Positions 34,324 through 46,849 of a stretch of DNA of 64,000 bases are shown here, piece after piece. Location of the stretch: NCBI GenBank assembly GCA_030765065.1, contig CM060979.1, positions 110,596,350-110,660,349 on the forward strand. The letters are read 5' to 3'. The notes beneath the pieces are model-generated. The model was not told the origin of the DNA. It saw only the letters and a program-made list of their open reading frames with translations, and searched no databases. A program made the position numbers and the translations under genes. This stretch comes from Deroplatys truncata (lineage: Eukaryota; Arthropoda; Insecta; Mantodea; Mantidae). Position 1 is the stretch's first letter, and every line of letters starts with the position of its first letter.

Positions 34324-35610
34324 TAGGTTGGACCATTTAAGTTGAGGCTTTACAATATCTCCAAACCTAACCGTTGTATAAATAAATGTCTCGAATAAAA
34401 GTCGGTTGATATTAAGGGGGAAAATAAATGTCATTAGTCGTGTTATATTTGGCAGACGTTGTGATGGTCATTTTAGGGTCAATTTAATTTGACCCAATTG
34501 TAGGTTCCCATTTTAAAAAAATCTGATGGGTTACACTCACATGACTTTCTCTACTCTTGTACAAACTATTTGTTACAAACTCTTATTCTCCATCTATTTC
34601 ATATTAATCGAGATAAACATTTGCAGAAACGATCTTTTGACATGCAAAGAGAATTATATTTTACACATAACGACCAGTTCTAAAAATATTTGACTATCGC
34701 TTAAGGCGTACTATGTTCCCCTTGTTTTGCATTTGCAGTGGCCTTTAAGCATATACATATCTCTTAAGAGCTGGTTGCTATGTGCAGCACCATTCTCTTT
34801 GCCTCAGATTAATACTCTTTGCATATACAAGACAAAAAAATGAATAACGAATTCCCATTTGAGAAAATAAGTATTCAAAAATTTAAGAGAATAACAACTA
34901 ATATCTCGAAAATGGTTCACTCAACAACAAAAATGTATAGGACATAAATTGTGTATTTTAACGCGATCTACATTTATTGTGTAGTAAAATTCTGTCTATC
35001 TCTTATGGTTTACCAGTTTTGCAAAAGTCGTTCACAATGAAGAATACTTTTGGAGACATTCCCAGAAAATGCGAGATATAAATTTCATTTGTCATGAAAA
35101 TATCTTGAATATATGATATTTTAATGAAAATCGTTAGAGCCATTTTTGAGAAAATTAAAATTTTCGAAAATGTTCCATGTAAAGGGTAATCTGGGTGGAG
35201 GTATTTTCTTGAAAACCTTCGTGTCGCATCTCTGGAATATACTGAACCTAAATACCAAGTTTGGTGTTTATCCGTCTGTTCGTTTCTGAGTTGTGCTGTT
35301 CACAGACAGACACACACGAACATGTTTCCAAAAATGCTTTTTTTGGATTCAGGGGGTCTCAAAACATATATTTCCGGTGAAATCTCGGTATCGAATTTTT
35401 GGGTGGAATACAATACTTCCCTTACTTACTATACGTAGTAGAGAAAGTAAAAATTAAATTGACCCTAAATTGACTATAACGTCCTCCAAACAAAACACGA
35501 CCAATGGTATTTACTTCCCCCATAATATCAAGCAACTTTTATTAAATGCATTTCTTTCTACAACGTTTAGTTTTGGATATATTGTCAGTCTCACTTAAAT
35601 GGTCTACCCA

Positions 35611-35614
<4 letters not shown>
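34324..35614. mobile_element. Element F: long terminal inverted repeats (~170 bp) around a family B copy
   Basis: 34324-34494 reads as the reverse complement of about 35450-35614: 'ggttggaccatttaagt' against 'acttaaatggtctaccc', 'gatattaagggggaa' against 'ttcccccataatatc', and 'tagggtcaatttaatt' against 'aattaaattgaccct'. Copy B6 sits exactly between the arms. TA-rich sequence lies at both outer edges. It is either a foldback or MITE element into which B6 inserted, or a larger inverted-repeat transposon that captured B6. Confidence 0.8.
34522..35450 (+). repeat. Family B repeat, copy B6, full length, nested in element F
   Basis: Very close to B5 across its whole length, including 'ggattcagggggtctcaaaac' and the terminal 'gtagtagagaaagtaaaaa', so both copies are recent relative to B1, B2 or B10. 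Confidence 0.9.

Positions 35615-35615
<1 letters not shown>

Positions 35616-35642
<27 letters not shown>
35616..35642. repeat. (TA)n microsatellite at the right edge of element F
   Basis: A pure TA run of about 26 bp. It obscures any TA target duplication of element F. Confidence 0.9.
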
Positions 35643-35644
<2 letters not shown>

Positions 35645-35799
35645 CTTTTTTTTCATTTGTACATACGGTCCCTTAATCCAAAAACAGAATTTTTACAAAA
35701 AAGACGCCAGCTCGTGTGTGGCTGTGGACAGTATAACTGAAAAATGAAAAGTTGGTTAAATGCCAGACCTGGTGTACGTATATATTCAGGGTTCTTCCA

Positions 35800-36830
35800 A
35801 GAATGCGACACGAAGATTTTCAAGAAATTCTCATATTCCAAGCTACCCTTCGCTGGGAAACCTTTCGTAATTTTTTATTTTTTCAAACATGGTGCTGACG
35901 GTTTTGATTAAAATGCATACATATTTAATATATGTATGCCACAAACAAAATGTATATCTTGAATTTTCTAGGAATAGCAAGTCCTCTTTATTTGGGAGGG
36001 ATTTTATATAATTTTGTATAACTGGTAAACGCCAAAAGACAAAACTAACATATGCTAAACAAAACGATGTAGATCTCTTTATAACACACGCTTTATTTGA
36101 AAAAACCTTATTTGTGGCATCAGCCATTTCCAAATATCCGTTAATATTGGTTGGACTTTTACTTTGTCATTTTGTTAAAGGATTTGATTTCCTCTATCCC
36201 CTTATATAATGTTGTTTAACTAGTAAACGCCAAGTGACAAACAAAAATGTGCTAAACAAAACAATGTAGATCTCTTTAAAACACACACTTTATTTCAAAC
36301 AACTTTCTTTGTAGCACTAACCATTTCCAAATATCCTGTAATATTGGTTTGGTTTTTTCAGTACCTTGTCGTTTTATAAAGCAATGCCACTCCTCAGTTG
36401 TTTCTAGTAATATTATGTAAAGAGTTTGAAATTTAGGCGACGTCGTGGTCGAGTGGTTAGACCGCTCGTCTCTCACCAAGGCGACCCGGGAACCGCATGA
36501 GGGATTTGTGGTGGACAAAGCAGCGTCTGGGCGGGTTTTCCGGCTTTTTCCGCCATTCATTCCACCAAATGCTCCAACATCACATTTCCTTTCATTCATC
36601 TCGCCTCCATTTCATATCATCTCCTTATACCAGGCTTCGGGCTGATCACCCATTCTCGCTGTTCTCTCTGATCCATAGTCTGTTGGTTTCCTCTAATGAA
36701 ATTCTTTCTGCAAAGAAAGGCGTATCTCGAGTAATATGAAGTAGATAGAAAATAAGCTTACGTGAAAATAGCTGGTAGGTGATAATATCACTGAGTAGTA
36801 TAAAATCATGTGAATGTAACACATACGAAT
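35800..36830 (-). repeat. Family B repeat, copy B7 (minus), split by a SINE and with an internal tandem duplication
   Basis: Read on the minus strand, the 5' block lies at 36830-36736 ('tgtgttacattcacatgat…ttttctatctacttcat'). The middle follows left of 36430, and the 3'-ward block ends near 35800. A segment of about 175 bp occurs twice (about 36007-36180 and 36205-36385). The units differ considerably, so the duplication is old. Confidence 0.75.
36430..36735 (+). repeat. tRNA-derived SINE, family S3, inserted in B7
   Basis: It begins 'ggcgacgtcgtggtcgagtggttagac', a good tRNA-like A-box region (TGGTCGAGTGG). The body shares 'gggcgggttttccgg' and a T/C-rich tail with S1 and S4. The B-box region ('gaaccgcatgag') has decayed. 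Target duplications are not clear. Confidence 0.7.
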
Positions 36831-37889
36831 TTGTCATTTATCGGTGTTTCAATTATAGGGGCTGTACAGGGAGAATTTAAAAATGGTCTAAATGTACTCA
36901 TTTTATTGAATATTCAACTGAGTGCTGTAATTTCTTCAATGTTTTAAAAGCTTATTTCTTTGCTAAGCGTAGTTTCAAAATCATTTAGAAATGTCATCTC
37001 TAATTGACTGGAAAAATCCCTGACGAATCTTATTTCGTGAACCATTTGAGTTATGAATGTAAGTTTATAGACATACGAAAGGTCAGCTCTGAATATATTA
37101 ACGAGGAAAAAAAGAAATATCATTAGGGTTTTAAAATTAGACTTCAGGTACTAATTCCTATAACTATTGAATTTATATTTAATAAATATTTACCATATCC
37201 TATGGTAGATATTTCTCCCATATCCCACAAGCACACTTGAAATGTGCATAAAAGGTTAAGAGCTCTCAAACAATCGTACATATTTTCTCCCCATAAATAT
37301 TCCTTCCTTTATGATATAACACGGCAACATTTTTTCATAATTAGATAGATAAACGAGAATATCTGTTTTTCTTTGAGATTTATTCAGTCCTTGTATAGAA
37401 AATTCGTAGTCATATTTTCAGTGATGGAAATATGAAATAAGTCCGTCGACACACAATCAATCAGGGAAACCTAACAAAACTTCGGCAGTCACGTGGAGCC
37501 CGTGGCTTTAAAGGCACCAATTAATTGGAAACATTTAGCCTATACTCTCTTCGTTAGAATAAAACAATTGCATCACTAATGTTTAAGCGAATAGGTCAAG
37601 TTTGAAAATGAATAAAAGTGAGATTATAATGTGTAAATTAGTTTGGTCTGCGACTTTCTACTCTAAAACTTATAATATTGCACATTTTAATGCTAAATTG
37701 TAAAAACACCGATTTTTGGTTTATTCAGGAAACCAAGGAGTCATGAAGCGATCTAATACATATTTTTACTCTGTTTCACTTTAATATCGCCTACTGAGTG
37801 CTAGCTGATATTTTATGCTTGTGCCACTTGGCTGATTATTTACCTGATTATTTATTTAAAGAGCAAATAGAACTTCTAGCAACGAAAGG
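36831..37889. other. No recognised feature
   Basis: Strongly AT-rich, short frames only. Confidence 0.45.
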
Positions 37890-38185
37890 AATCGAAATGA
37901 AGTAATTCGGAAACAAATGGAAATGCAACACACTATAATAGACGCAATTAAAGAAAAACAACGTGTATGGTATGATCATGAGAGAAGGAAAGGGGAGGAG
38001 ATATCACCGCAGATCTTCAGATGACATAATTGACATGGAAGGCATAGTTTTATGGAACGCAAAAGTACACGAAGGAGAAAAACGTTCCTAAGAACCTTTG
38101 GGAGAACAGAGAAGCCTGAGATTGATAATATGGAAGCTGTAGACATAAATAAATTTAAAAACAACCAATGATGGATGCGTTTCTT
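37890..38185 (+). pseudogene. C-terminal fragment of a non-LTR retrotransposon ORF2
   Basis: The frame reads QHTIIDAIKEKQRVWYDHER followed after shifts by RTFGRTEKPEIDNMEAVDIN. The pattern (I…I..KQ..WY.H..R, then a basic GRP-like stretch) is the usual extreme C-terminus of insect non-LTR ORF2 proteins. Only ~100 codons remain. Confidence 0.5.
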
Positions 38186-38284
38186 AACATTCACCCCGCC
38201 GAGCGCAAACTATTTTTAAATTTAATTTGTAATAATAAATGAAAATTAGCTAACATGAGCCAGAGAACAGATGTACAGAAAAAA

Positions 38285-38698
38285 TCCTGATGCGTTACGT
38301 TCACATGACTTTCTCTACCTGCTGCCGTTTATTAGTAGGTATCCAATTATTCTTACAAAAGCTTATTTTTCTATCTACTTCAGTTTAATGGAGATAAACC
38401 TTTACAGAAATAGCTACGTAACACATTTCATTGTAGATGCAAAGGGAATAACTATAGTCAAATGTAAGAACTGGGCGCTATATGCTCGCTGTAATTACAT
38501 TCTATTTGCATGCAATCGCGAGACAACTAAACATCGACAGGACTATAAAAGAATGACAAAGTAGGTAGCTATAGAGCAATTCCAACCATTAACAACGAAT
38601 AACTAGGAAACGGGTTATGCCACAAACAAGTTATTTGGAATAAATTGTGTGTTTTTCAGAGATCTACATTATTTTTATTATTAACTTTACTATTATAT

Positions 38699-38733
<35 letters not shown>

Positions 38734-39093
38734 GGTATTACTGAGTAGTACGTTTTCGTCTATCGCGTAACGTTCACCAGCTACACACAACTATACAAAA
38801 TTCACAGGCTATTCTCAGAAAGTTTAACATATATATTTTATTTTGTCATGTAAATGTGTTTAGTATATTGGATTGTAATCAAAATCGTTAGAGCCATTTT
38901 TGAGCAAATCAAACATTTCGAAAATGTTGCATTTAAAGGATAGTTTGGGTTTGGTAGATTTTCTTGAAAATCTTCGTGTCGCATCTATTGGAAGATACTG
39001 AACTTAAGCACCAATTTTGGTATTTATCCGACTTTTCGTTTTTGAGTTGGTTGGAATGTAATCCCTTCTCTACTACGTTACGTGGCAAAGTAA
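38285..39093 (+). repeat. Family B repeat, copy B8
   Basis: It begins 'cctgatgcgttacgttcacatgactttctctac' and ends 'tctactacgttacgtggcaaagtaa'. A (TTA)n tract at 38695-38733 is inserted in the middle block; the CA-type tract is missing. Confidence 0.8.
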
Positions 39094-39207
39094 TATAATA
39101 TTCAATAATCACATGACTTTATTATTTATTTTAATTACTATTCTACAGCTTACTAAACACAACTTTTGTTCTATCCCCATTAAGCTAATCGCTATATATA
39201 ACGTGGG

Positions 39208-39218
39208 TGGTGTGTGTG

Positions 39219-39253
<35 letters not shown>

Positions 39254-39256
39254 TGT
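39208..39256. repeat. (GT)n microsatellite
   Basis: About 45 bp of GT with a few breaks. Confidence 0.95.
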
Positions 39257-39530
39257 AAACTTCAGGATATCTAAGAATTCGCGTACTGATTGTCTAGGTT
39301 AATACTCTCCGAATAAATGGTAGATAAATATATTTAAGACAATTTCTTCTAAGAGTGTTAGTTCTCATGTTGTATTCATAGATGCTTAATCAATCAGAAG
39401 GCGAAAATACACCCGCACGCTGTCTCTAGGAACTTTCCGGTCTGTCATCGCTCACACCCAGGCATGGTAGGGTTTAAGGTAAAACTGCAGTTCTACCAGA
39501 ATTTCTCAAACCGTTCATCTAACAAGGACA

Positions 39531-40122
39531 CCAAGCAGGTGGCTCAGGCGGCAACGTCTGAGGCCCGCATTCGGGAGGTCGTGGGCTTGATTACCGTGGC
39601 CGACCTTCCTGAGCCATGAATTTTTTCGGGGATTTCCCCGGGTTGCTAGACGAATGCTGGGAATATTCATTACATCCCCCGAATTTCCTGTCCCTCCAAT
39701 TCATCTCCATTCTCATTTCGCTTCACCCTTCAACTGCTTGGCTGCTTCAAGGTTACAAGTGTCGGCAGGAGTCTCGGCGTTGCATGGCAGGGGAAAAGGA
39801 TGCTCTATGTAACACTTCATCCCCGGAATGGAGGCATTTCGAGTACAGGAATCCCCCCTCCCAGTGGGATGTGCAAGCCTGCAGAGGTGGAGAGGAGCCG
39901 GTTATACCAGCCGCCATTCGGAGAGTTTAAATCTGGAAAGATAGGGACCCTGCCTCTGCTCTGTCGTGCCTCTTGGTCCGGCAGGTCCAGAGGCAGGTGC
40001 CTCTCTCTCCTCTCAACTCATCTCTCCCTCCTGGGGAGGCCCCGTTCGACAGATCCTTAGGCACAAAAGATGGAGGTGCTAAGTCCTCCTCCGCTCTTAG
40101 TCCTAGTCCTAGTCCTGGTCCT
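39531..40122 (+). repeat. tRNA-derived SINE, family S4, full length with 14-bp target duplication
   Basis: The TSD ATCTAACAAGGACA stands at 39517-39530 and 40123-40136. The tRNA-like head covers 39531-39605 ('ggtggctcaggcggcaacgtc' A-box region, 'gtgggcttgattaccg' decayed B box). The body has 'ggggatttccccgggttgctagacgaatgctgg'. The 3' end is a (TCCTAG)n tail at 40097-40122. Length is 592 bp. Confidence 0.88.
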
Positions 40123-40369
40123 ATCTAACAAGGACAACCATGTACTATGGCAGAGCGGCAAGGTGACTTTCTGGGAAGAGCTTAGCTGTCGCGAGCGGAT
40201 GCGGAGGGTATTTACCAAAAATTATAGTGTGATCCTGTGGACCTCAATACAAGTGTTTGCAATAACATTCCATTGCCGTGTTTTTTAGTCAAATGCAATT
40301 TCTGTACCTTAGGAGCTCTGGTACAGAAAATAAGATAAGAAAGTCTCAGTGTTTGCACATGTTGGCTTA

Positions 40370-41465
40370 TGTAGCGGGGATAAATGAGAAAAAAATGTTT
40401 CTTGGTATCGGGTTTCTGACTCGGAAGGATTTTTGTTGTCGGCTACTCAGGTAGAGGGTAATTGGTTGGGTGACTCTTATCTCAGGGAGTGTGGATAGGA
40501 GTTGAATGATACAGTCCTCCTTCAGTGGTCCGTTTATTCTGATGATCCACACTGTTTTCCTTTACCGAACCCCCGTCACACAAGACTTGATTCCGCCTAT
40601 CATCCCCAGCTAGTATTTACGTATTTTACCCTTTTCTAATTATCTTTAGATGTTGAAAAACATAACGATGTAAATTTTAATGACCTGACTTTAGTCATTT
40701 CTAGCTACCTTTCCTCACTTTTACTGAACACTAACTTTCAAACACACAAATGTTTAAGTTTCAACATCTACACTGTTCCCCTATATGATACGAAGTGCTT
40801 TGAATTTCTACATCTATACTCTCCCCCTGTACGACACGAAGTGCTTTAAGTTATGACATCTCTACTGCTTCCCTGTACGACACGAAGTGATCCATTTTAC
40901 ACACGTCTCAAACTGTTCTCCGTCATAGATAATTTTTCTATTCTCCACCTTTTTTCTAGTTTCATTCCTCCTTTTTATTATGCACGTGACTTTTATAATT
41001 TCTCATTGGTCATTTTTCTAAGTTTACCGCCGTTTCCCATTGGTTCGTTATATTTTCAAGTTGACCTTGCCCGCGTGTACCATTATCGCGTTATTCTCGC
41101 CTGATTCGGTTTTCTGTGCGGTTGACTGCATTCGACTTCCTTTTTGTTATTCTCACTTCCTGTCATTTTCACAAGATTTCTATAGAACTTAAGCGCTTGC
41201 TAATGTCTGTTTCCTGTCTGTTCTTAAAATATTGCGCCTTTTACAGCTTTCACTATGTAACTCTTCGCTCTAAAAAACGCGTTTTCCTACATTTTATTTC
41301 ACGTTCCGATTATTTATTCGTATCTGTTCTTTACTTAATTTCTTTCATTATGATTTTATTCCCCCCTTTTCTATTCCTTCATATTATCCTTTATTCTTCC
41401 TTCTTATTATTATTATTCCCATCCTTATTATTTTGATTATGATGATTATTAACATTATTATTATG

Positions 41466-41521
<56 letters not shown>

Positions 41522-41543
41522 ACTGGCGGATCTTATCACTTCA
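40370..41543 (+). mobile_element. Family E solo LTR, copy E1, 1174 bp, TSD CTTA
   Basis: Bounded by TGTAGCGGGG and ATCACTTCA, with CTTA at 40366-40369 and 41544-41547. It aligns throughout with E2 (48467-49646): 'ctcagggagtgtgga', 'ggcggatcttatc' near the right end, and AT-rich ATT repeats before it. The strand is assigned only by analogy and could be the reverse, since both ends fit TG...CA. A ~60-bp unit with 'cgacacgaagtgctt' is repeated three times at 40770-40900. Confidence 0.85.
41400..41520. repeat. (TTA)n/(ATT)n microsatellite within E1
   Basis: Long ATT run near the LTR's right end; the matching part of E2 is only loosely ATT-rich. Confidence 0.9.
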
Positions 41544-41547
41544 CTTA

Positions 41548-42160
41548 CTAATGGAACCGTGTTATAGCCCTTACTTTTAGATTCTGCACAGTACGAGCGT
41601 TTCAGGCTGCGTTTTCCTCTTCTTTTTCATATTTTCTCCTTCCTTCCTTTTTTGTGTGTGTTCTCTTCTCTAGCTTCAAAATAGGTGTTATAGTTTGCCT
41701 GTAAAGTTAACTAAGCTATGGATGTATGTTGCGATGGCTAAACTTGCAAGTATATAGGCCTGCTGTTTAAGGCAGGATTTCATTTCATAATGAAAAATCA
41801 AAATAATAAAGGGTTTTCTCTAGTTATGTTGTTACGTAACGTTAAACTGGAAAAAACCTACGTAAAAATGCCTTTTTCTTTCTCGCTTCCATTTAAAGTT
41901 AATTTCTTACATATAGTTATAGCTATGTAGTTAATTTCCTGTTAAGGTTTGTGCATTAGAAATAATTTAATACGCTTTTAAGGTTTCCCTAATAGTAATA
42001 TATCAGGAACTGCTGTATAAATAACTGTGCAGTTCGGTTTAAACTGCAGACTAAACTACTGTGCACACATCGGCATGGTAGTACCAGAAATACCTCTCCG
42101 AAATTCCTATATGATGCAATAAATATACCACCACCGAGCCATTTTTGTAAGGTTTCTTCC
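41548..42160. other. No recognised feature
   Basis: AT-rich; nothing recognised. Confidence 0.4.
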
Positions 42161-42348
42161 ATGTCAGTACCCTAACCGCTACCTGAGGTGGCGGTTAGTT
42201 CATTGCTAAAAATAACTCCCGGTTCGCCCTGCCAATCAGGGAAAACCACGAAAAATCAATGGCCAGAGTGGCCGGCTCTAGAAATCAAACCCAGGGCTTC
42301 CCGAATGTGAGTCTCGCACGTTACCACGGAGCCATCTCTCTCAGGGTA
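42161..42348 (-). repeat. tRNA-derived SINE fragment, family S5
   Basis: The right end 'gtgagtctcgcacgttaccacggagcca' reads, reversed, as a tRNA-like head. 'gaaatcaaaccca' is the reverse complement of a B box (GGTTTGATTTC). 'cagggaaaaccacgaaaaatc' is the body. Minus orientation. Confidence 0.65.
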
Positions 42349-44099
42349 GGATAGAAATACGAGCTGTGAATTAAAATATGGCTAATTTCACTAGAATCAC
42401 TCCAAGGTAGCCGCATGAGATTTTGATCTCACATTTTTATACGTAATTAAAATTGCTACATACCAGCTAGCGATAGATTAAAATTACCCATATAGTTTTG
42501 GTACCAAAAAGGTTTTTTCTTTGGGATTTCTTCACCATAAAAGTTCCCGAGAAATCATGCATACTAACGTATGTAAATGGTGTTGAGAAATTTGCTCTAA
42601 GTTTTGTCCCAACAAATTTTAATCCTGTCATACTTAACGACTACAACAAAGTAATAAGAATAGAAGAACTGAATTTGCAACTCACCAAGTAGTCGTAAGT
42701 TTTGCAATATTTGTCGTAAAATCTCATTAATAGCTTTTGCAGATGAATTCTGTGTCATTCAAGTAAGCAGCGTTAATACACTGCAGCTCAGAACTTGTCG
42801 AAGAAACAACACCCAATCTAGAATGTAATGAACCTAGGAATCTAACAATTTGAAGGTCCTTAGCAAAGGAAGCATCTGATTTCGTAAGTAAATTTGTTAT
42901 ACATTAACTACTTAAGCAAATAATCATGGCAATTTTGTGCATTGGTTGTGCACTAAACAAGACATCTGTAGGATTTATTTTTATTTGGGAAAACGGCAGC
43001 AAACAATGAAAAGAGTATTTTAAAAATATCTTTCGAGAAAATATAGGCTATTAACTTTTGAATTTAGTCTTTATAGAAGCAAAATGAAAGCGTGAATTAT
43101 TAGCCCAAGAATAAGGTAAACTTGAATTAAGGTCATTTTTGGTGAACAGAGAAATTGTTTATGTAATATAGTGAGCGTAGTATGGTGTAGATTTTGAACT
43201 TTAAATAACTTAGAAAATAAAGCATTGTGAAAATAAAAGTGAACCTAGTTGATTTTTAACATACTGGATGGAATAGATTTACCGAAAACTGTAAACACGA
43301 ACGTTAAATTTCACTCAAATGTATTCGGTTTGACGTGAATGACTCGTGCTTCATTATCCCATAAGTAATCTTCCAAGTACGCATTTCAGGTGAAATAACT
43401 AACTTTTAAACAGCAGAGTTGGCTATCTCTGCTCTTAAGAAAACAGTTATTTTGAGATGGAAGCATTTTTCTGTCGTTCTAAATACCCTGATGATGTAAA
43501 GAACGTAATTCCGTGTCATAAACATAGCGGTATTGGTAATAAGGAAAAACAAATTATGGATGGCATTTCCTTCTCCCAACGCTAACAACTTCACAAGAAG
43601 CAGGTAAAACTTGTTAAATATTTTAAACAACATTAAAAACTAAACTTTTCCTGTAAAATGAATAAGTTCTATTATATTTATAGTATCTCAAGGAAAGATT
43701 TAAAAGAGAGACGAAAAGGAACAAACTTAAATTTTGGAAAGCAATGTGGGTCCCATTTCGTTTTATGACTTCATATAGTGGATTCTTATGAATATCAATT
43801 ATGTGTAACAATCACAGGACCTTCTCTAGCCACTTTTAGTTCACAAACAGCCCTATTGGGATCCCATTGAAATAGCAAATATGGCGGATAGCGGTGTGCG
43901 AGTACAAAGTGAGTTCCTCAACACAGGGTGAAATAAACCGAGTAAAATGTTTCTTATTGAGATACTAGTAACGAAATTAATTTCTGCTGATGCAAATGAA
44001 GTAATAAAGAATTAAGTTGTCTACTTATTTCAACATAGTGCTGGTAGTGAGTCTGTTAATCCTTCGACACCAAACAAGGCGTCACCTGTCATATCTGGC
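42349..44099. other. No recognised feature
   Basis: AT-rich with short frames; no family signature. Confidence 0.4.
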
Positions 44100-45480
44100 T
44101 TAAGCAGTGGTATTTCTTCTACTTCTAACTAACTGATCAGTTGGAGAAACGAGTGAAAGATCAACAATTAATTATTGATCTGTTAAATTTTACGAGTACT
44201 TTTGACAAGCGTAGTATTTTCGCCTGCAAACATCGGTCATTCTCTGACCTTGCTGCGAGTAACCAGTCCATCGATCAACCCAACAGGCGGTGTCTCCGGG
44301 GCGACAGAATCTCTACGGGCTAATGCTTCCAATGAAAAATCTGATAAAGCTAATGAATTATAACGGAATTACCTCGAGTTCAACAAGTGATGTTTCAACC
44401 TGGCCAAAGCCTACAAATGCGCAAAAACTGCCTCGTGGAAACCGATATCTACTGCTATAACAAGTAACAGAATATCTACAATACCAAACACTATGATAAA
44501 TTATCGTTGATCTTTGTATCACGTTTTTTACAAATTTCAAAATCCAATGTGATTGACTACCTGAAAGACTACAAAAATGTCAATTTCAAGCGCGATGGAC
44601 TACAAATTAAATAATACATACATACAACCGTTCAAAATAGGAGTTGAAGTATGTATCTGCTACGAAACCGAATTTTGGCCAGCGTGATCATTGATTAAAA
44701 GATCATATTGCCCAAGAATTTACAGTATTAATCCTGTCATGGCCCTTTTTAGTCATAAATCTAGCATTAGTAAATCTACCATGATTGATAGTTGTCTAAA
44801 CGTATGTGTGTATGTACAGAACATTCAGTCACTCTTAAGTAGAATATATGAACTTCAAATTGTTCTCAGTAGCGCAAATTTTGATGTTCTCGATTTATGT
44901 AAAGATCACTGTAATGATAACACCCTGGCTGTGTATACCTATACTCGTGCTATGTTTTACAGCAAATTATATAGCCATGGTGAAGTGGCCATATATGTAA
45001 AACCTAATAAATTAGCTATATCGAGTTATAAATGTAGATAAATTCCGTACAGAAAAGCATTTAGAAGTGATAGCCATAATGTTATTGACTTTAAAGTTCA
45101 TTCTCTTATCACTGTATGGATCATCTAGTCACCATACCAATAAATACGATTCTTAACCTGTTGACAAATTTTTAGCTTTTATGCCAACTTTCCATTGTTC
45201 GATGGTATTATGTAGCGGCTTTAATATAGACATAAATAATTGTAATAATAATAATACCTAATCTAAGTTCGTAAAGGTAACGTCAGGAAATTACTATTGT
45301 TTAAATTCAGCTGCAACTATGGGCATTGCGTGCTTAGCCAATATTGTAACCAACATTCCATATGGTAACATAAACATTAATGTTTACCAGATTCCATTGT
45401 CTGATCACAATGTACTACAAGTATATCAGGCTCCGAAAGACCCTGATTGCAGTAATACTTCGATTTAGAATACCTTTATG
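44100..45480 (+). pseudogene. Degenerate non-LTR retrotransposon: ORF1 tail and AP endonuclease
   Basis: 44135-44680 carries ORF1-like scraps: QLEKRVKDQQLIIDLLN (coiled coil), then KSNVIDYLKDYKNVNF and CYETEFWPA-like residues. 44815-45040 opens an AP-type endonuclease: QNIQSLLSRIYELQIVLSSA, NFDVLDLC and GEVAIYVKPNK, equivalents of the QNIRSL, DI..L.E and GGVAIYV motifs. A later GDFN-like site is lost (FNIDINN at about 45220), and PLSDHN at about 45400 is the catalytic SDH block. No RT follows. The family looks CR1/Jockey-like. Confidence 0.7.
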
Positions 45481-45789
45481 CTTCGCAATTTTAATGAAAC
45501 TAATGTGGTAATATTAATTATAAATTACCTAAAGCATATTGAATGGGGCGGCATTTTAAATTCTGATTCAACAATTTCGGTATTTTTTATGGAAATATTT
45601 TGTAATGCTATGGATGACGGCTTATCAATAACTCCAATCAAGCTTTCGTGAAGCACAGAGTTGTCCACGTTGTAAGGTGACACTGTAGACCGCTGTTAAG
45701 TCATCACCAAGCACATCCCAAAAACGACGACAAACTCCATGGGCAGACCGTCACTCCCAAGAGTTTTGGAGTCTTGACCTGAAGAAGGG

Positions 45790-46841
45790 CAGCACGGAAC
45801 TGAGGAGAGGTATCGATGTAGGTCGGTGAGGCCTGGCACGAAGTCGGCGTTCCAAAACATCCCAAAGGTGTTCTATAGGATTCAAGTCAGGACTCTGTGC
45901 AGGCCAGTCCATTACAGGGATGTTATTGTCGTGTAACCACTTCGCCACAGCCCGTTAAGTATGAACAGGTGCTCGATCGTGTCGAAAGAAGCAATCGCAT
46001 CCCCGAATTGCTCTTCAACAGTGGGAAGCAAAAGGGTTGTTAAAATATTAATGTAGGTCTGCGCTTTGATCGTGCCACGCAAAACAACAAGGGGTGCAAG
46101 CCCCCACCAGGAAAAACACGACCACACCATAACACCACCACCTCCGAATTTCACTGTTGGCATTACATACGCTGGCAGATGACGTTCACCGGGCATTCGC
46201 CATACCCACACCGTGCCATCGGATTGCCACATTGTGTACCGTGATTCGTCACTCCACATAACGTTTTGCCACTGTTCAATCGTGTAATGTTGACACTCCT
46301 AACACCAAGCAAGACGTCGTTTGGCATTTTCCTGCGTGATGTGTGGCTTATGAGCAGCCGCTCGACCATGGAATTCAAGGTTTCTCACTTCACGCCTAAC
46401 TGTCATAGTACTTGGAGTGGATCCTGATGCAGTTTTGAATTCCTGTGTGATGGTCTGGATAGATGTCTGCCTATTACTCTTTACGACCCTCTTCAAATGT
46501 CGGCGGTCTCTGTCAGTCAACAGACGAGATAGGCCTGTACGCTTTTGTGCTGTACATGTCCCTTCACATTTCCACTCCACTATCAGATCAGGAACAGTGG
46601 ACCTAGGGGTGTTTAGGAGTGTGGAAATCTCGCGTACAGACTTCTGACACAAGTGACACCAAATCAGCTGACCACGTTCGAAGTCCGTGAATTCCACGGA
46701 GCGTCCCATACTGCTGTTTCACGGTGTCTAAAGACTACTGAGGTCGCGGATATGAGTACCAGGCAGTAGGTGGCAGCACAATGCACCTAAGATGAAAAAC
46801 GTATGTTTGTGGGGTGTCCGGATACTTTTGATCACATAGGG
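45790..46841 (-). mobile_element. Tc1-type transposon copy a, 3'-truncated
   Basis: The transposase 5' end has the terminus GGTGTCCGGATACTTTTGATCA at about 46814, next to TA at 46842-46843. Compared with copy b, homology stops at about 45790, so the C-terminal end of the transposase and the second terminal repeat are missing. It is inserted in the non-LTR element to its right, just after the motif ADIADWWDLYV. Confidence 0.88.
45791..46709 (-). pseudogene. Tc1-type (DD34E) transposase, copy a, frameshifted and truncated
   Basis: It starts MGRSVEFTDFERGQLIWCHL. The N-terminal paired-like helix-turn-helix domain is intact to about residue 120 (KSVREISTLLNTPRSTV, then RRHLKRVVKSNRQTSIQTI). After a frame break come [20 protein letters not shown] (first catalytic Asp) and [20 protein letters not shown]. 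The second Asp region (FQHDRAPVH in copy b) is damaged to [28 protein letters not shown] carries the DD34E glutamate near 45870. Inactive. Confidence 0.9.
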
Positions 46842-46849
46842 TAGGTTTG

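Noticed and set aside
39616-40060. Two overlapping open frames of 86-104 codons
   Set aside because: They are contained in SINE S4 (39531-40122).
41116-41436. 106-codon open frame rich in F, L, S, Y
   Set aside because: It lies inside solo LTR E1, is absent from the aligned part of E2, and has low-complexity T-rich composition.
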